From contig ONZQ02000003.1 in NCBI GenBank assembly GCA_900312665.1, positions 17,402 to 81,401 on the forward strand: DNA of 64,000 bases. The letters run 5' to 3'. Below the pieces are notes generated by a model. It made no database searches, was not told the DNA's origin, and saw only the letters and a list, made by a program, of their open reading frames with translations. This document shows, one piece after another, positions 54,107 to 64,000 of the stretch. Position numbers and translations under genes: made by a program. Position 1 is the first letter of the stretch; each line of letters opens with the position of its first letter. This DNA is from Cephalotrichum gorgonifer. Taxonomy: Eukaryota > Ascomycota > Sordariomycetes > Microascales > Microascaceae.

Positions 54107-55224
54107 GTAGTAGTGAGTTCGAGCCGAGACGATTAGCTCTCTGCGACGCCCAAGACGTTTAAGTATCGGACGAATCCGGTGTATAGTATTCGATTAAGCA
54201 GAGGACTCATACAATGCGTCCGCTGTTGTTGCACGTTTCAAGCCTACGCCCACCCGGGGTAGAGCTGCTGCCGGGATCAACGCCCCGGAGGAACCCATCT
54301 ATCGCCGGCAAGAGTCCGCCATCCCATCCCGAAAAAGCCCGGTTAGTTGCCAGTGTAAGACTTCAATGTCCCTTACTTTAGGGATATAGGATTTAGAGAG
54401 TCGATTTGGAGGAGGTCGGATTACATGTACCCATCAGGTGTCGGGTAGTTATGGTATTGACAAGGTTAGATCTGGAGATTTCTTTCCCCTGATACAAATA
54501 TTAATAATAACCACATCGGGTTGGTCGGAAGCTTTTATTATTACCTGACCGATTTCAAAGCAGCCCTAGAAACAGTCTGAATACTTGTACCTTATCAACC
54601 ACGGACCATAATCAAGAGCATGAATTCGGGACGAAGCTGTGATACACTCGTTATCATCCCGCTGACAAATGCCGATATCGAGGGTGGCAGGCGCGGGGCG
54701 GGCATCGAAACGTCAATGGCCGACTCGTTCTTTCCGCACAAGACTTATACCCTCTGTGCAAGTATTTGCGCCAGATACGGTAAGCGCGATGCACCCCCCC
54801 TTTCCTCTCGCTAGAGGTATGCTCTGCGGCGGCGGCGGCCGGGAGCTTGGATAAACGCAAGCCACCCTCCCACCCACCTGTGTAAATGTAACTTCTATTT
54901 GTACCTTATGCTGCCTTTGGATGACGAGCTTGCCGCTATGAAGAGAATGTAGGGGCATTCGGCCGAAGCACGGATGACGGACGACGGATGGTGCAATACT
55001 GCAATTAGTAATTGCGCCATCCGTGCCTCCCCTCCGCTTGCAGGCGCTACCCGGCGGTATTGCGCTCCCAGATATATCATGAGCTAGCTTGCCCCGACTG
55101 AATGAACCCCCGGCTTCTTTCCATCGCTACTTCTCGCTCCAAGCACTCCAAAAATCAGAAAACAACGAGCACCAAGTAAACCACACACCACCCACTCATC
55201 CGACTGAAACTACAACTGCCCGTC
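54107..55224. other. Intergenic, no gene seen
   Basis: 1.1 kb between the GH30 relic and the GST gene. The last 100 bp is A/C-rich leader. No TATA box is convincing. Confidence 0.55.
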
Positions 55225-56040
55225 ATGGCCGCCGCCCCCAAGATCAAGCTCTATACCAGCCACCTCTGCCCCTGTAAGTCCGCCGATCTACCCCGCGGAC
55301 TATCTTCCGCCCCCACCCCCGCCCCCGGCGGTTCTGGATCCAGACTACTGAACCTTATCTGACTGTGTCAACCAGGGGCCCACCGCGCACACATCGCCCT
55401 CGCGGAGCTCGACCTCCCCTACGAAGAGGAGATCATCGACCTCTCCGTCCCCCGCACGCCCGAGTACCTCGCCATCAACCCCCGCGGCCTCGTCCCCACC
55501 ATCTCGTACAACGGCGAGCTCGTCACCGAGTCCGGCATCGTGGCCCAGCTCCTCGCCGACGCCCACCCCTCCCACCTCCTCCCCCCTTCCAACGCCGAGG
55601 GCGGCGCCCTCCGCCGCGCGAGGACCAGCTTCTTCGTCGACGCCTACTTCTCCAAGGTCTCCTCCTTCAGCACAAAGGTCGTCTACGGCGCCGGGGACGT
55701 AGACGCCGAGGCCCTGGCGCCCCAGTTCGTCGAGGCAGTGGTGAAGGAGCTCGAGCCCCTTCTTCAGGACGCGGCGCCCTTCTTCGGCGGCAGCGAGAAG
55801 CTGACGCAGGCCGAGGTCCTGACCGGCTCGTTCATCATCAGGCTCCTCGCGTTCCGGAGGGCCGGGCTCCTCCCCGAGTCGTTCTTCGCCCCGCTGCCTG
55901 AGAAGGCGCCCGCGTTCTGGAAGTGGGCTCAGGCGGTCGCGGCGCACCCGAGCGTGACCAGGGTGTTCCCCGAGGAGCGCATTATAGAGGGAACTAAGGC
56001 TCGGGCTGCCAAGCTCAAGGCGGAGAAGGCGAAGAATTAA
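55225..56040 (+). CDS. Glutathione S-transferase (omega-like, CPWAHR)
   Basis: Exons 55225-55273 and 55376-56040 give 237 aa. The intron splits the Trp codon of the active-site motif CPWAHR (Cys15 to Arg20). The thioredoxin-like N-terminal domain shows NPRGLVPTI with the cis-Pro and the Glu-Ser pair (VTESGIVAQLL) that binds the gamma-glutamyl group. The all-helical C-terminal domain starts about residue 95. A catalytic Cys in place of Tyr/Ser suggests omega-type thiol-transferase or dehydroascorbate/glutathionyl reductase activity rather than classical conjugation. The C-terminus is Lys/Ala-rich (ARAAKLKAEKAKN). There is no targeting signal, so it is probably cytosolic. The ATG at 55225 (GTCATGGCC) is the first and fits the family. 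Confidence 0.9.
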
Positions 56041-56965
56041 GGTGCTTACTTACGCCGGTGTTGCGGGGGCAGCTCTCGTAGTACAAGTAATCAGTGCGGA
56101 GGGGGACGGGGTATAGCTTGATTGGGTGGTTTACATACATGCTGACAGGTATTACACTATGTGGTACCTGGACACTACTCGTCTGTCACACTTGTACTTA
56201 TATGGGGATCGACGTATTTTGCTCTGACCGTTGCTTGGCCTGTGGGCACCCATGCGAGCATTTGCCATGTATGTTCCGTTTCCTCTGCTTAATTGAATCC
56301 TGGACACAGCCAGACCCAATGGCCTCGATAGTACAAGAGGGGGGAGGTGAGATTGTGTTCGTCAATTCAACCAGCCTGCCTCAACCCGCCCTTTTGCCGT
56401 CCCCCGCGCCGGGATGACAGATGTCCGCGCCACCCCGCCCGGAAGCCCAGCGTCCCGAGAGAATATGCGGTGGGTGAGGCTGCACCGCACGGCCCGTGAA
56501 GAAAGAAGGATTAATAAAGCCAAAAAAATGTGGTGCTAGGGTAAACAAATGAAATCCCCCCTCCTCGCTCCTTGCGCACCTTTTGGTTTTATTATAAACA
56601 TCGGTGCTACCCGGAAGCTGACAGGCGTTAACAGAGTAATCTCCACATTGCGATCCTTGCACCCTCTGCTTGACGTGGCTCGCGTCAGCAGCCGTGATCC
56701 GACCAGCCGTGCAAGCTTTGGAAGAATTTCCGACTATACCGGCACCGGCTGGAATAGGCAGAAGGATCGCGGCCGTGAGATATAAGTACGGGTAAGAGGA
56801 GCGCCACCAGCCGACTTGTTCGTACCTGGGGAGATCGACTCTCTTGTCCTGCACTACTCCAGTTGATGTCGGAGCTTGATTGCATCGAGGCAATATCCCA
56901 GAGGCGTGTAGCAAACTCTCACTTGTACTCGCGACACCACACTTCAAAATAAGTGCAAGTACACC
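56041..56965. other. Intergenic, promoter of the oxidoreductase gene
   Basis: 925 bp between two co-directional genes. CACTTGTAC-type motifs occur near 56188 and 56929, the latter within 40 bp of the next ATG. No gene is seen; the minus-strand frame through here is antisense to the next gene. Confidence 0.5.
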
Positions 56966-58552
56966 ATGAGGGTGCCAAACTCGTGCCTCCCCGCGGCGGC
57001 GCTGTTGTGGCTGGCGGGATCGGTGTTCTCTGTCTCGGCAGAGCGGCCGAACGTGGTACGTAAAAAAAGGCCTTACCAGGCCCCTTAGAAAACTGGCAAC
57101 GACCATTAACCACCCGGAGTCTAGTGTGCCGCCCTGAACAAGGCCCTGCCCGGAGCTGTCGCCTTCCCCCCGTCGGAAGACTACGCCACCTCCAACACCT
57201 ACTGGTCCGAGCGGCAATCCGAGGCCCGGCCCCTCTGCTTCGTCACACCCAAGTCCACTGCGGACGTGTCGAAGGCCCTCAAGCTCATCATGCGCCACCG
57301 CGCCCCCTTCGCCGTCAAGAGCGGCGGCCACACGGCCTTCCGCGGCGCGTCCAACGTCGACGGCGGCGTGACCATCGACCTGCGCGGCCTCAACCGCATC
57401 TCCGTCTCGAGGGACCGGAAGACCGTCTCCGTTGGCCCCGCCAACCGCTGGATCGAGGTCTCCACCGTCCTCGACCCGCTCCGCCTCGCCGCGGTGGGAG
57501 GGCGCGCTGCCGACGTCGGCGTGGGGGGACTCACCCTCGGAGGCGGGATATCCTACTTCTCGGGCCGCCACGGCTGGGCGTGCGACAACGTGCGGGCCTT
57601 CGAGATCGTCCTCGCGTCGGGCAAGGTCGTCACGGCCACGGCGTCGTCGCACGCCGACCTGTACCGCGCCCTCCGCGGTGGCGGCGGCGCTAGCTTCGGC
57701 GTCGTGACGCGCCTCGACCTCGCCGTCGTGGAGCAGGGCGACCTGTGGACCCAGTCAGCCGTCTACCCGGGCGCCATGAACGCCACCCTGGTCCCGCTCT
57801 TCGTGGACCTCGCGCTCTCGGGCCTCCCCGCCGACCCAGACGCCCACACCTACTTCGTCATGACCAACCGGCCCGACCTCGGCGGCGTCATCGCCCTCAC
57901 GTCCTTCTACCACGCCGTCCCCCCCTCCCCCTCCTCGCCCGAAGACGTCCCGGCCACGTTCGAGCCTTTCCAGGACGTGCCGAACGCCGTCTTCGCCACG
58001 TCGGCCATAAGCAACGTCTCCACGCTCGCGCGCGGCATCGACCAGGCCTACGGCCAGCGCCAGACCTGGTGGGACACCACCGTGCGCATCGCCTCCCCCG
58101 ACCTCTTCCTGGGCATAGTCCATCTCTTCGAGGCGCACGTGGCGCGCCTCGCCGCCGCGTCCACGCCCGAGTCCCCCGTGTCGCCCTTCCTCGTCTTCCA
58201 GCCCGTAACCACCAACATCATCGAGGCGATGCAGAAGGACGGGGGCAACGCGCTGGGCCTCGACCCCGCGGAGGGACCCCTGATGATCGTGCAGGTGAAC
58301 GCCTCGTGGGAGGACGCCGCGCTGGACGAGCTCGTGGAGCAGAGCAGCGGGGAGCTCGTCGAGGCCGTGAACGAGCTGGCGAGGCGGAGCGGGCTGGACA
58401 AGGGGCTGGTGTACATGAACTACGGCGGGAAGGGGCAGGACGTGCTGAGGAGTTACGGGCCGGAGAGCTACAGGAGGCTGAAGAAGGTGGCGGCCAAGTA
58501 TGATCCGAAGGGCATCCTCGGAGATCTGTGGACGGGGTACTTCCATGTGTGA
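56966..58552 (+). CDS. Secreted BBE-type FAD-linked oxidoreductase
   Basis: Exons 56966-57055 and 57125-58552 give 505 aa; the intron is 69 nt (GTACGT..TCTAG). A signal peptide covers residues 1 to about 25 (LPAAALLWLAGSVFSVSA). The PCMH-type FAD domain follows: FAVKSGGHTAFRGASN with the histidyl-FAD residue His99, and GGLTLGGGISYFSGRHGWACDNV with Cys183 at the second attachment position. FAD is therefore probably bound by both His and Cys. The C-terminus carries the berberine-bridge-like motif with NYGG, YRRLKKVAAKYDPKGI and a final aromatic. Such secreted enzymes oxidise sugars, oligosaccharides or secondary-metabolite alcohols with oxygen. No biosynthetic partner genes are nearby, so a carbohydrate substrate is a reasonable but unproven guess. 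Confidence 0.9.
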
Positions 58553-60336
58553 GGGGAGTAGGAGAGGTGGCCCTTCCGCCAAGAAGTTCGGACGACGGAC
58601 TATGACCCTGCCGTATATATGAATTAATGCTTTAATGCGGAGATGGGATGAAACATACGAATCCCCATGACTGGAGCCCCTGATCCCTGGTTCCGTCCAG
58701 GGTGTCGTGTCCCAGGAACTCGTCACCTGGTGTCCATCCGTCCAAATCCCGGGCCGTGGCGGCGGGCTCACGGGATAAGTAAGTAAGTAATGCGCGTGAA
58801 CCAAGGGAAATAGACTGAAATCTATTAATATTGAATGTTGTCACCTCGGGGTAGAACCGTGGGTGACGTGTCGATCATGCCCATGATTTAGCGGAGTGGA
58901 GTGGATATCTCGTTAGAGAAGATTCGGACTTGCACAAAGTAGGATAGGCTCCGCGAACTGGGAATAATCAAGCGGGAGCCTGTTCAAGAGCCAGGACATG
59001 ATTCCCCGGCGGTCGAGCAATCATTGCGAGAAGGGGGGTGAACGTGCTCGTGAGCGCCGAGACGAGACGAGAAGAGTCGCCGCGCATCAGTGTTCTATGT
59101 CGATGATGACCTGAGCGTATGCTGATCTATTTCCATCTGGTCTCGATGTCCTGATCGGCGTTTGAAATGTTCTCCCATCACTCACTCACATCTTCTCAAA
59201 CCCCATCATTACCGAGGATCCCCCATGGATCCTACAGAGATCTTCCATCCACGAGTGAGGTGAGTGCTCGCGGCCGACTTCAGTCTAGAAGCACGACATA
59301 CACGCTCTCTCAGGTCTGGACCATTCTCTCGAATGCCCCCACTCTCGCGGCCATGAAGACGGAAGTTGGTGGTCAAAACATGGTATCCTTGCCCAGTGGG
59401 CGAGCCGCATCGTAGCAAGGTCGCGGCCGTCTCAGTACAAGTAGTCCACTTGTTACGGGGAAAGAAGTAGTGAGCCGCCCATTCTTGCGACGATATAGGT
59501 CACGCGTACAAGCAGCGGGCCAGTCTTCGAAGGGTGACTTTGTAAGAGTACACGTGACTGAGGATGGCAGTATTTGCTAGGTTCGTACCTCGACAACCAT
59601 ATCGCACAATCTAGTAGTACGAAGCACGAGTACTTGTAAGCGTATGTGTACTACTTGGTCCTCCTACGGCATGCGCAAAAAGCTCCTTCAACTGCCAAGC
59701 AACTTTAGAGTGTCTCGTGGCCCGCCCCTGCCCGTCAATATTGTGAACACCGGCAGCCTGGACCCGACAAAGCGCCAAGACGGAAAGAGGGGAGGTCTGG
59801 ACCAGGTTACAAAAAAAAAATCCTCATAATAATAATAATCTCGCGCCCACCCCTGCAGTTGAACTCGGCACTTGCATGAATCCTGCAGGTGAAGCAGTGC
59901 TTGTCATACTCGTGGCGAGAAACAAGTATTATTACTCGTCAAGTACTCTGTAAGGAACGGAAGGCAGGGCAGCTGGGCCGAAAGACGACATTGAAAGGGG
60001 CAATAGGATTCCGATCGGATCACGTCGCCCATATGGCATCGTCGCCACGGCCCCCTTTCCACAAACCTCTGTCGGATGCGCCGGATTCGAGCGAGAGAAA
60101 AGAAGGAGGACTTTTGCATATATGTCTCAGTCCACTTGAGACATTGACCGGAGGGATGTATGAGTAAAGTATTACGCCACCCGGTCATGGCTCCCGATGG
60201 GGTGTTGGCGCGCCCTTCCACCGTGCTCGGCCCCACCATTTTTCAATAATTTTTTTTTGCTGTCGAGGGCGCGCCATGGCGTCTGGGGTGGAAGTGGGGC
60301 TGGCTCGCCCCATTGCTCATGTCCTCCGCAAAAGAA

Positions 60337-60354
60337 AATACAAGTACTTGTATT
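60337..60354. repeat. 18-bp perfect palindrome
   Basis: AATACAAGTACTTGTATT equals its own reverse complement. It is the longest member of the CAAGTACTTG motif group seen across the intergenic DNA of this window. Confidence 0.93.
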
Positions 60355-62162
60355 AAGGGAAAGCTGTAGGAGTACTCGCACGAAGCGTTTTGCAAGGCCG
60401 GGGGGTAGGGTCCCCTCATACCCTCCCCCGGCCAGCGTTACTATAATACTACTAGATTAGGGCCCGGGCGTGGTCAAGGTTTGTTTGTGTCCTTGTCTTG
60501 CCTGTCTTGCCCTGGCACTTCACAAGTACACACAGTAATGCAACGTTGAGTGAAGCGGATAAGTGGGGCGGGGGCATCGGGGGAGCTCGGGGGCTCGGGG
60601 AGCTGGAAGCCTCCGACGCGCCATCTGTCGCGACTCGTGGCTTACTACTACGTATCCCCCAACACAAAGAGCAATCTCCTGGAAGTCGATATGCACTGCA
60701 CGTCCGGATCCGCTATATTACAGACCGACAGCAATTCCGGGCCACGGTCCGTGGTCCGTGGTGCGCAAAACCCGTCCAGTGCCCAACCAAGCTCTTGCGC
60801 TTATACTTTTCTCTCTCCCCTTTGGGCCATATCCCGGTTTGGTCCAGCCTTCCCATCCCTGTATCCGGCTGGGGCGGCAACCTCTATCGGGACAACGTTC
60901 TGAATTGGGGGCTTCTTGCATACAACAGTGTTCAAGTTAATAATAACATGCTCTAGTTCGGCGGTAGGCCCTCGCGCCTCATCTCCACTACCGCCTGCCG
61001 CCTCCCCCCGCCACACCAATACCAAATATAGCAGGACAAGTGATATGAGGAGGAATACTCGAGGGGGCTGGCTCGGTGGGCAAGATCGACATCCTCAGGA
61101 TTACTTGACAGTACTACTATGTAGAATCTGATGGGATGTGAAACTCAAAAGAAGAGACGAGGGTTCGTGCGGCGGACCGACCAGAACTTCCTGTTGGGCG
61201 TCCCACACTGGACCCTTAAAAAAGTATTCGTGGACGCTCTGTTCGTTGGAGCTCCTTGCAACGTGAGTCCCCTGTATACTTGTATACTTATCTACGAGGA
61301 CTCGTGGCATGGTTGGAGCGCCCACCCCTGCTCCCCTGCTCCCCCGCAACCTCCTCCTTCTCCTTGCAACGGCCACCCCCATGAGGTGCTGCAACCGCAA
61401 GTGTTTTAACAGTCAAGAAGGGTCGTGTCCAGGTTGTGCCGAGGATGTCCCCTCCTAACCTCCCTGCTCCCCCCGACCCTGGATGACTCGCAACTCGCAT
61501 ACAAATCAGGACTTGTACCGAGCATCGAGAATCCCCGGTCTGCCGAGCACCTAGAGGCCCAAGCGTCTTCAATCCATTATAGCCAGGGAGAAGTCTTAGA
61601 AACACGCGGTCAAGAGAAGCGCCCATCGCGGCTGTCGACCCGTCGACCCGGCTCCGGGCGGTGCCGTGCCTGCCTCCCATTGCTACAGTGGTTTATGACT
61701 GGTAATATTTTGCGCATCCTTCTCCAGACTTGGAATCGCTTGCGGAGCGCGAAACCTGTTGCGCTATCTCAAAAAGCTTAATATTACCCCGGAATGCGCT
61801 CGGAGGCCACTACTTCTCCGCAAGCAGTTGGTCTGATTTAGAATATGGGTCCCCTCTGGCAATTAGTTACTCGTTTTAGCTGGTACCAGTCGCTGAGGGA
61901 AAATCGCTTATCACATGGTGCAATCCGGGATGCACTAGCCTCGTTCCGCGGAATTGCACTCTTCGAGCCATGCATACTAACTAGTACAAGTACGGGCCCG
62001 GTGAGTGGATATTCAACAAGGATGGCTTGTCGAGCGGGCGATCGCGAGTACTTGATCACATCCTCGAGATACAAGTAATGCAAGCATAACACTCGTGGAA
62101 GTGGTTCTTTGGCCTAGAGACAGGCCTGGCCGGAGCCATGGCTCGAATGCCCCCAGTCCTTG

Positions 62163-62185
62163 TTTTTTTTTTTTTTTTTTTTTTT
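62163..62185. repeat. T homopolymer (23 nt)
   Basis: A run of 23 T in gene-free DNA. It could be the poly(A) end of an old retroposed copy on the minus strand, but nothing recognisable flanks it. Confidence 0.8.
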
Positions 62186-64000
62186 CCTCTTCTTGCGATG
62201 GGCTGCGGCCGGCCGCGGCCGGGCGAAGTGGGATAGAGTCTCGACTTCGAGGCGCGTCGAGGTCGATCCGGTTTGGTCCGGTGGGGAGATGACAGTGGAG
62301 CTAGGTGGTCTGTTCTCGAAAGACTCATACGAGCTTGAGCATTACTAGTAGTTACAGTGGGGACCGGTGAGGGAAAGCAGCCAGTAATACTTGTAATTAC
62401 GAGTACGTAGTTACTAGAGCAGAATTTCCCCCGAAAAGATTATCGCCACCCTTCGAGTACCCGCTTTCGCAGACACTTCCCTTCCTGTCCACCGCTGTGA
62501 TGTTGGAATGGGCATGTGGACAAGTACTAGTATTGGTGAAGAGGACAAGTAGCGGACGTGGACATAGTCGTCCTGAAGCCATCATAGGTCCAACAGTCTC
62601 GATCCATCACGCTGCACGATGCAGGTGACTGCCGCCTACATTACTTTCTCGCCACAACTTTGGCCCCGCCGCGCTGGGATGGTACCTGTGCGTCCGCAGA
62701 CGATTACCTGTAATAATACTAGGAAAAGCCCAGGTCGGCGAGATGCGTACCTGTACTAGTAGTGCCATCACTCCCCCTTCTTCCTCCTCCCCGGGTTTGC
62801 CCAAGTGCGTGCAGTACAAGTAGCGATCCGCCAGCAGATGGTGGTGTCAGTGTCAGAAGTGTTCGATCGTCCCGCGCGCGGTACAGCTCAGAGTGGACAC
62901 TAGGAAAGGAAATCGCCACCACCACTACCGAACTGTCTCAGGCACACCACGAGGTTCGAGCGCCCTGACACTTGGGAGGAGCCTGTCCACCGTAGCTTGG
63001 GCTCTTGTTCTCGCCCTCATACAAAGTACGGTGGTGCATGGACGAGTACGGTGGCGAAGGGAAAAAAAACTTCGAAGTGCCCCTCCCCCACCGGGCTCCT
63101 CCTGCCCAACCATGGTACTCTCCTCATAGTCGTCTCTGGACATTTCAATTGGATTTTGGTGGTGACCTACGTGGTCTGTGCCTGCTGTACACAAGCAGGG
63201 TCCGACGGCGGCTGCCACCTGCAAACAATACCCGGCCCGTCGGCAATGGGGCTCGCTTAATTAAATATGGGTAGGGCCCTGTTAATTGAGTTCTGGCCGG
63301 TGGAGAGGCCCGAGCGCTGAGCCCTTGAAACACCACAGGGCAGGTAATCCTACTCATACTCATACTCATACTACCTACGTAATGGGCTACCTTGTTGGAG
63401 AGCCGCACTTCCTGTAGACACTAATGTGCTGGGAGTACTTGTATCTATACTTTAGAGCCTCTGTGCAAGTACTTGTAGACCAGGTATCTGGTTTCGCTGC
63501 ACACGGAGTAGTGTATACATGTGGATAATCTATGTACAAGTAGTTGTACTAGGTATGCTCTACGACACTGGGCGCTCTGGAGACTGTGGGGTTTCAGGCT
63601 TCCTGCGCAAATTACTATGAGAAACCCAATGGCCGGCGGTGGGGTGCAAGAGCACTCATATGCATTGACCATCCATTGCGGCAATGCAGGAGCAGGAGAG
63701 ATGGGTCGGCTGAACAGGTGCTACTACTCCGGACATAGTTACGCATTTGTACAGGAGGCGAAATTCTGGCCAGGGTTATGGAGAGAGTACCTCTCCGGTG
63801 CGGAGTGCGGAGTAGGTAGATTGGAGTCGAATAATACATAGTATTATACACTATTACTGTACCACACTCCGAAGGAAGGAGTAACCGCGGGATAGCATGC
63901 ACAACTTGGATTGACAACTCTTTCACACGAAAATCCCACCAATAGGATCGTCCCTTCAACCTCTACTCCGGCACCCCCCATCTTTCATTGTTCTTCACAA

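Larger units (their letters stand above)
58553..64000. other. 5.4-kb gene-free right end, rich in CAAGTACTTG-like motifs
   Basis: No open frame has coding bias or motifs. The region contains a 23-T run at 62163, a GTAA microsatellite at about 58771, a CATACT triplication near 63350, and many TACAAGTA/TACTTGTA motifs, including an 18-bp perfect palindrome at 60337-60354. No transposon frames or terminal repeats were recognised. Confidence 0.55.

Noticed and set aside
55225..58552. GST plus FAD oxidoreductase as a secondary-metabolite cluster
   Set aside because: No backbone synthase, transporter or pathway regulator lies beside them; the oxidoreductase is secreted and the GST cytosolic.
56381..58804. 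Long minus-strand open frames (349 and 423 codons) over the FAD oxidoreductase
   Set aside because: Antisense to the clearly conserved FAD-binding gene; no recognisable domain.
58553..64000. Transposon remnants in the right end
   Set aside because: No reverse transcriptase, transposase or integrase fragments in any frame, no paired long terminal repeats, and no AT-rich mutated blocks were seen.

Overview
The window is nuclear DNA of a filamentous ascomycete (Pezizomycotina, most likely a Sordariomycete). The genes have short spliceosomal introns, mostly 55-140 nt, with GT..AG ends and CTAAC/CTGAC branch sites. Coding sequence is GC3-rich. The gene set is typical of filamentous fungi: an Ste2-type pheromone receptor, a Som1/Flo8-type LisH regulator, Fta4, fungal calpain and Zn2Cys6/bZIP regulators. 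Gene density is low, at 20 intact protein genes, one tRNA and one pseudogene in 64 kb. I rebuilt all exon structures by hand from splice sites and reading phase; none is backed by transcript data.

Left third (1-24 kb) is mostly housekeeping and developmental genes. In order: ESCRT-I subunit Vps23/TSG101 (+), alpha-pheromone receptor Ste2 (-), a Tom6-like tail-anchored protein (-), an unrecognised 261-aa protein (+), the LisH/Gln-rich regulator Som1 (-), TRAPP subunit Bet3 (-), the U5 snRNP 40K WD40 protein (+), a two-TM membrane protein with a C-terminal PPxYGLWRxSV motif (+), and a seven-knuckle CNBP/Gis2 protein (+).

Middle (24-44 kb): tRNA-Lys(CUU) (-), kinetochore subunit Fta4 (+), a classical-triad calpain (-), a cytosolic-type GH3 beta-glucosidase with a PA14 insert (-), a 20-N assembly gap, a stand-alone Ser/Thr kinase (+), a GPI-anchored secreted protein (+) and a bZIP factor (-).

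Right part (44-64 kb): an RluA-type tRNA pseudouridine synthase (-), a Zn2Cys6 factor with a (QA)n tract (-), a broken GH30 galactanase pseudogene (+), an omega-like GST (+) and a secreted BBE-type FAD oxidoreductase (+). The last 5.4 kb shows no gene.

The genes look like ordinary neighbours rather than a pathway cluster. I did not find a convincing new multi-gene system. The most interesting points are two micro-exons (9 nt in bet3, 12 nt in the CNBP gene), a short palindromic motif (CAAGTACTTG / CTTGTACAAG) recurring in intergenic DNA, a stand-alone kinase with an unplaced C-terminal domain, possible dual start sites in the pseudouridine synthase, and the GH30 relic.
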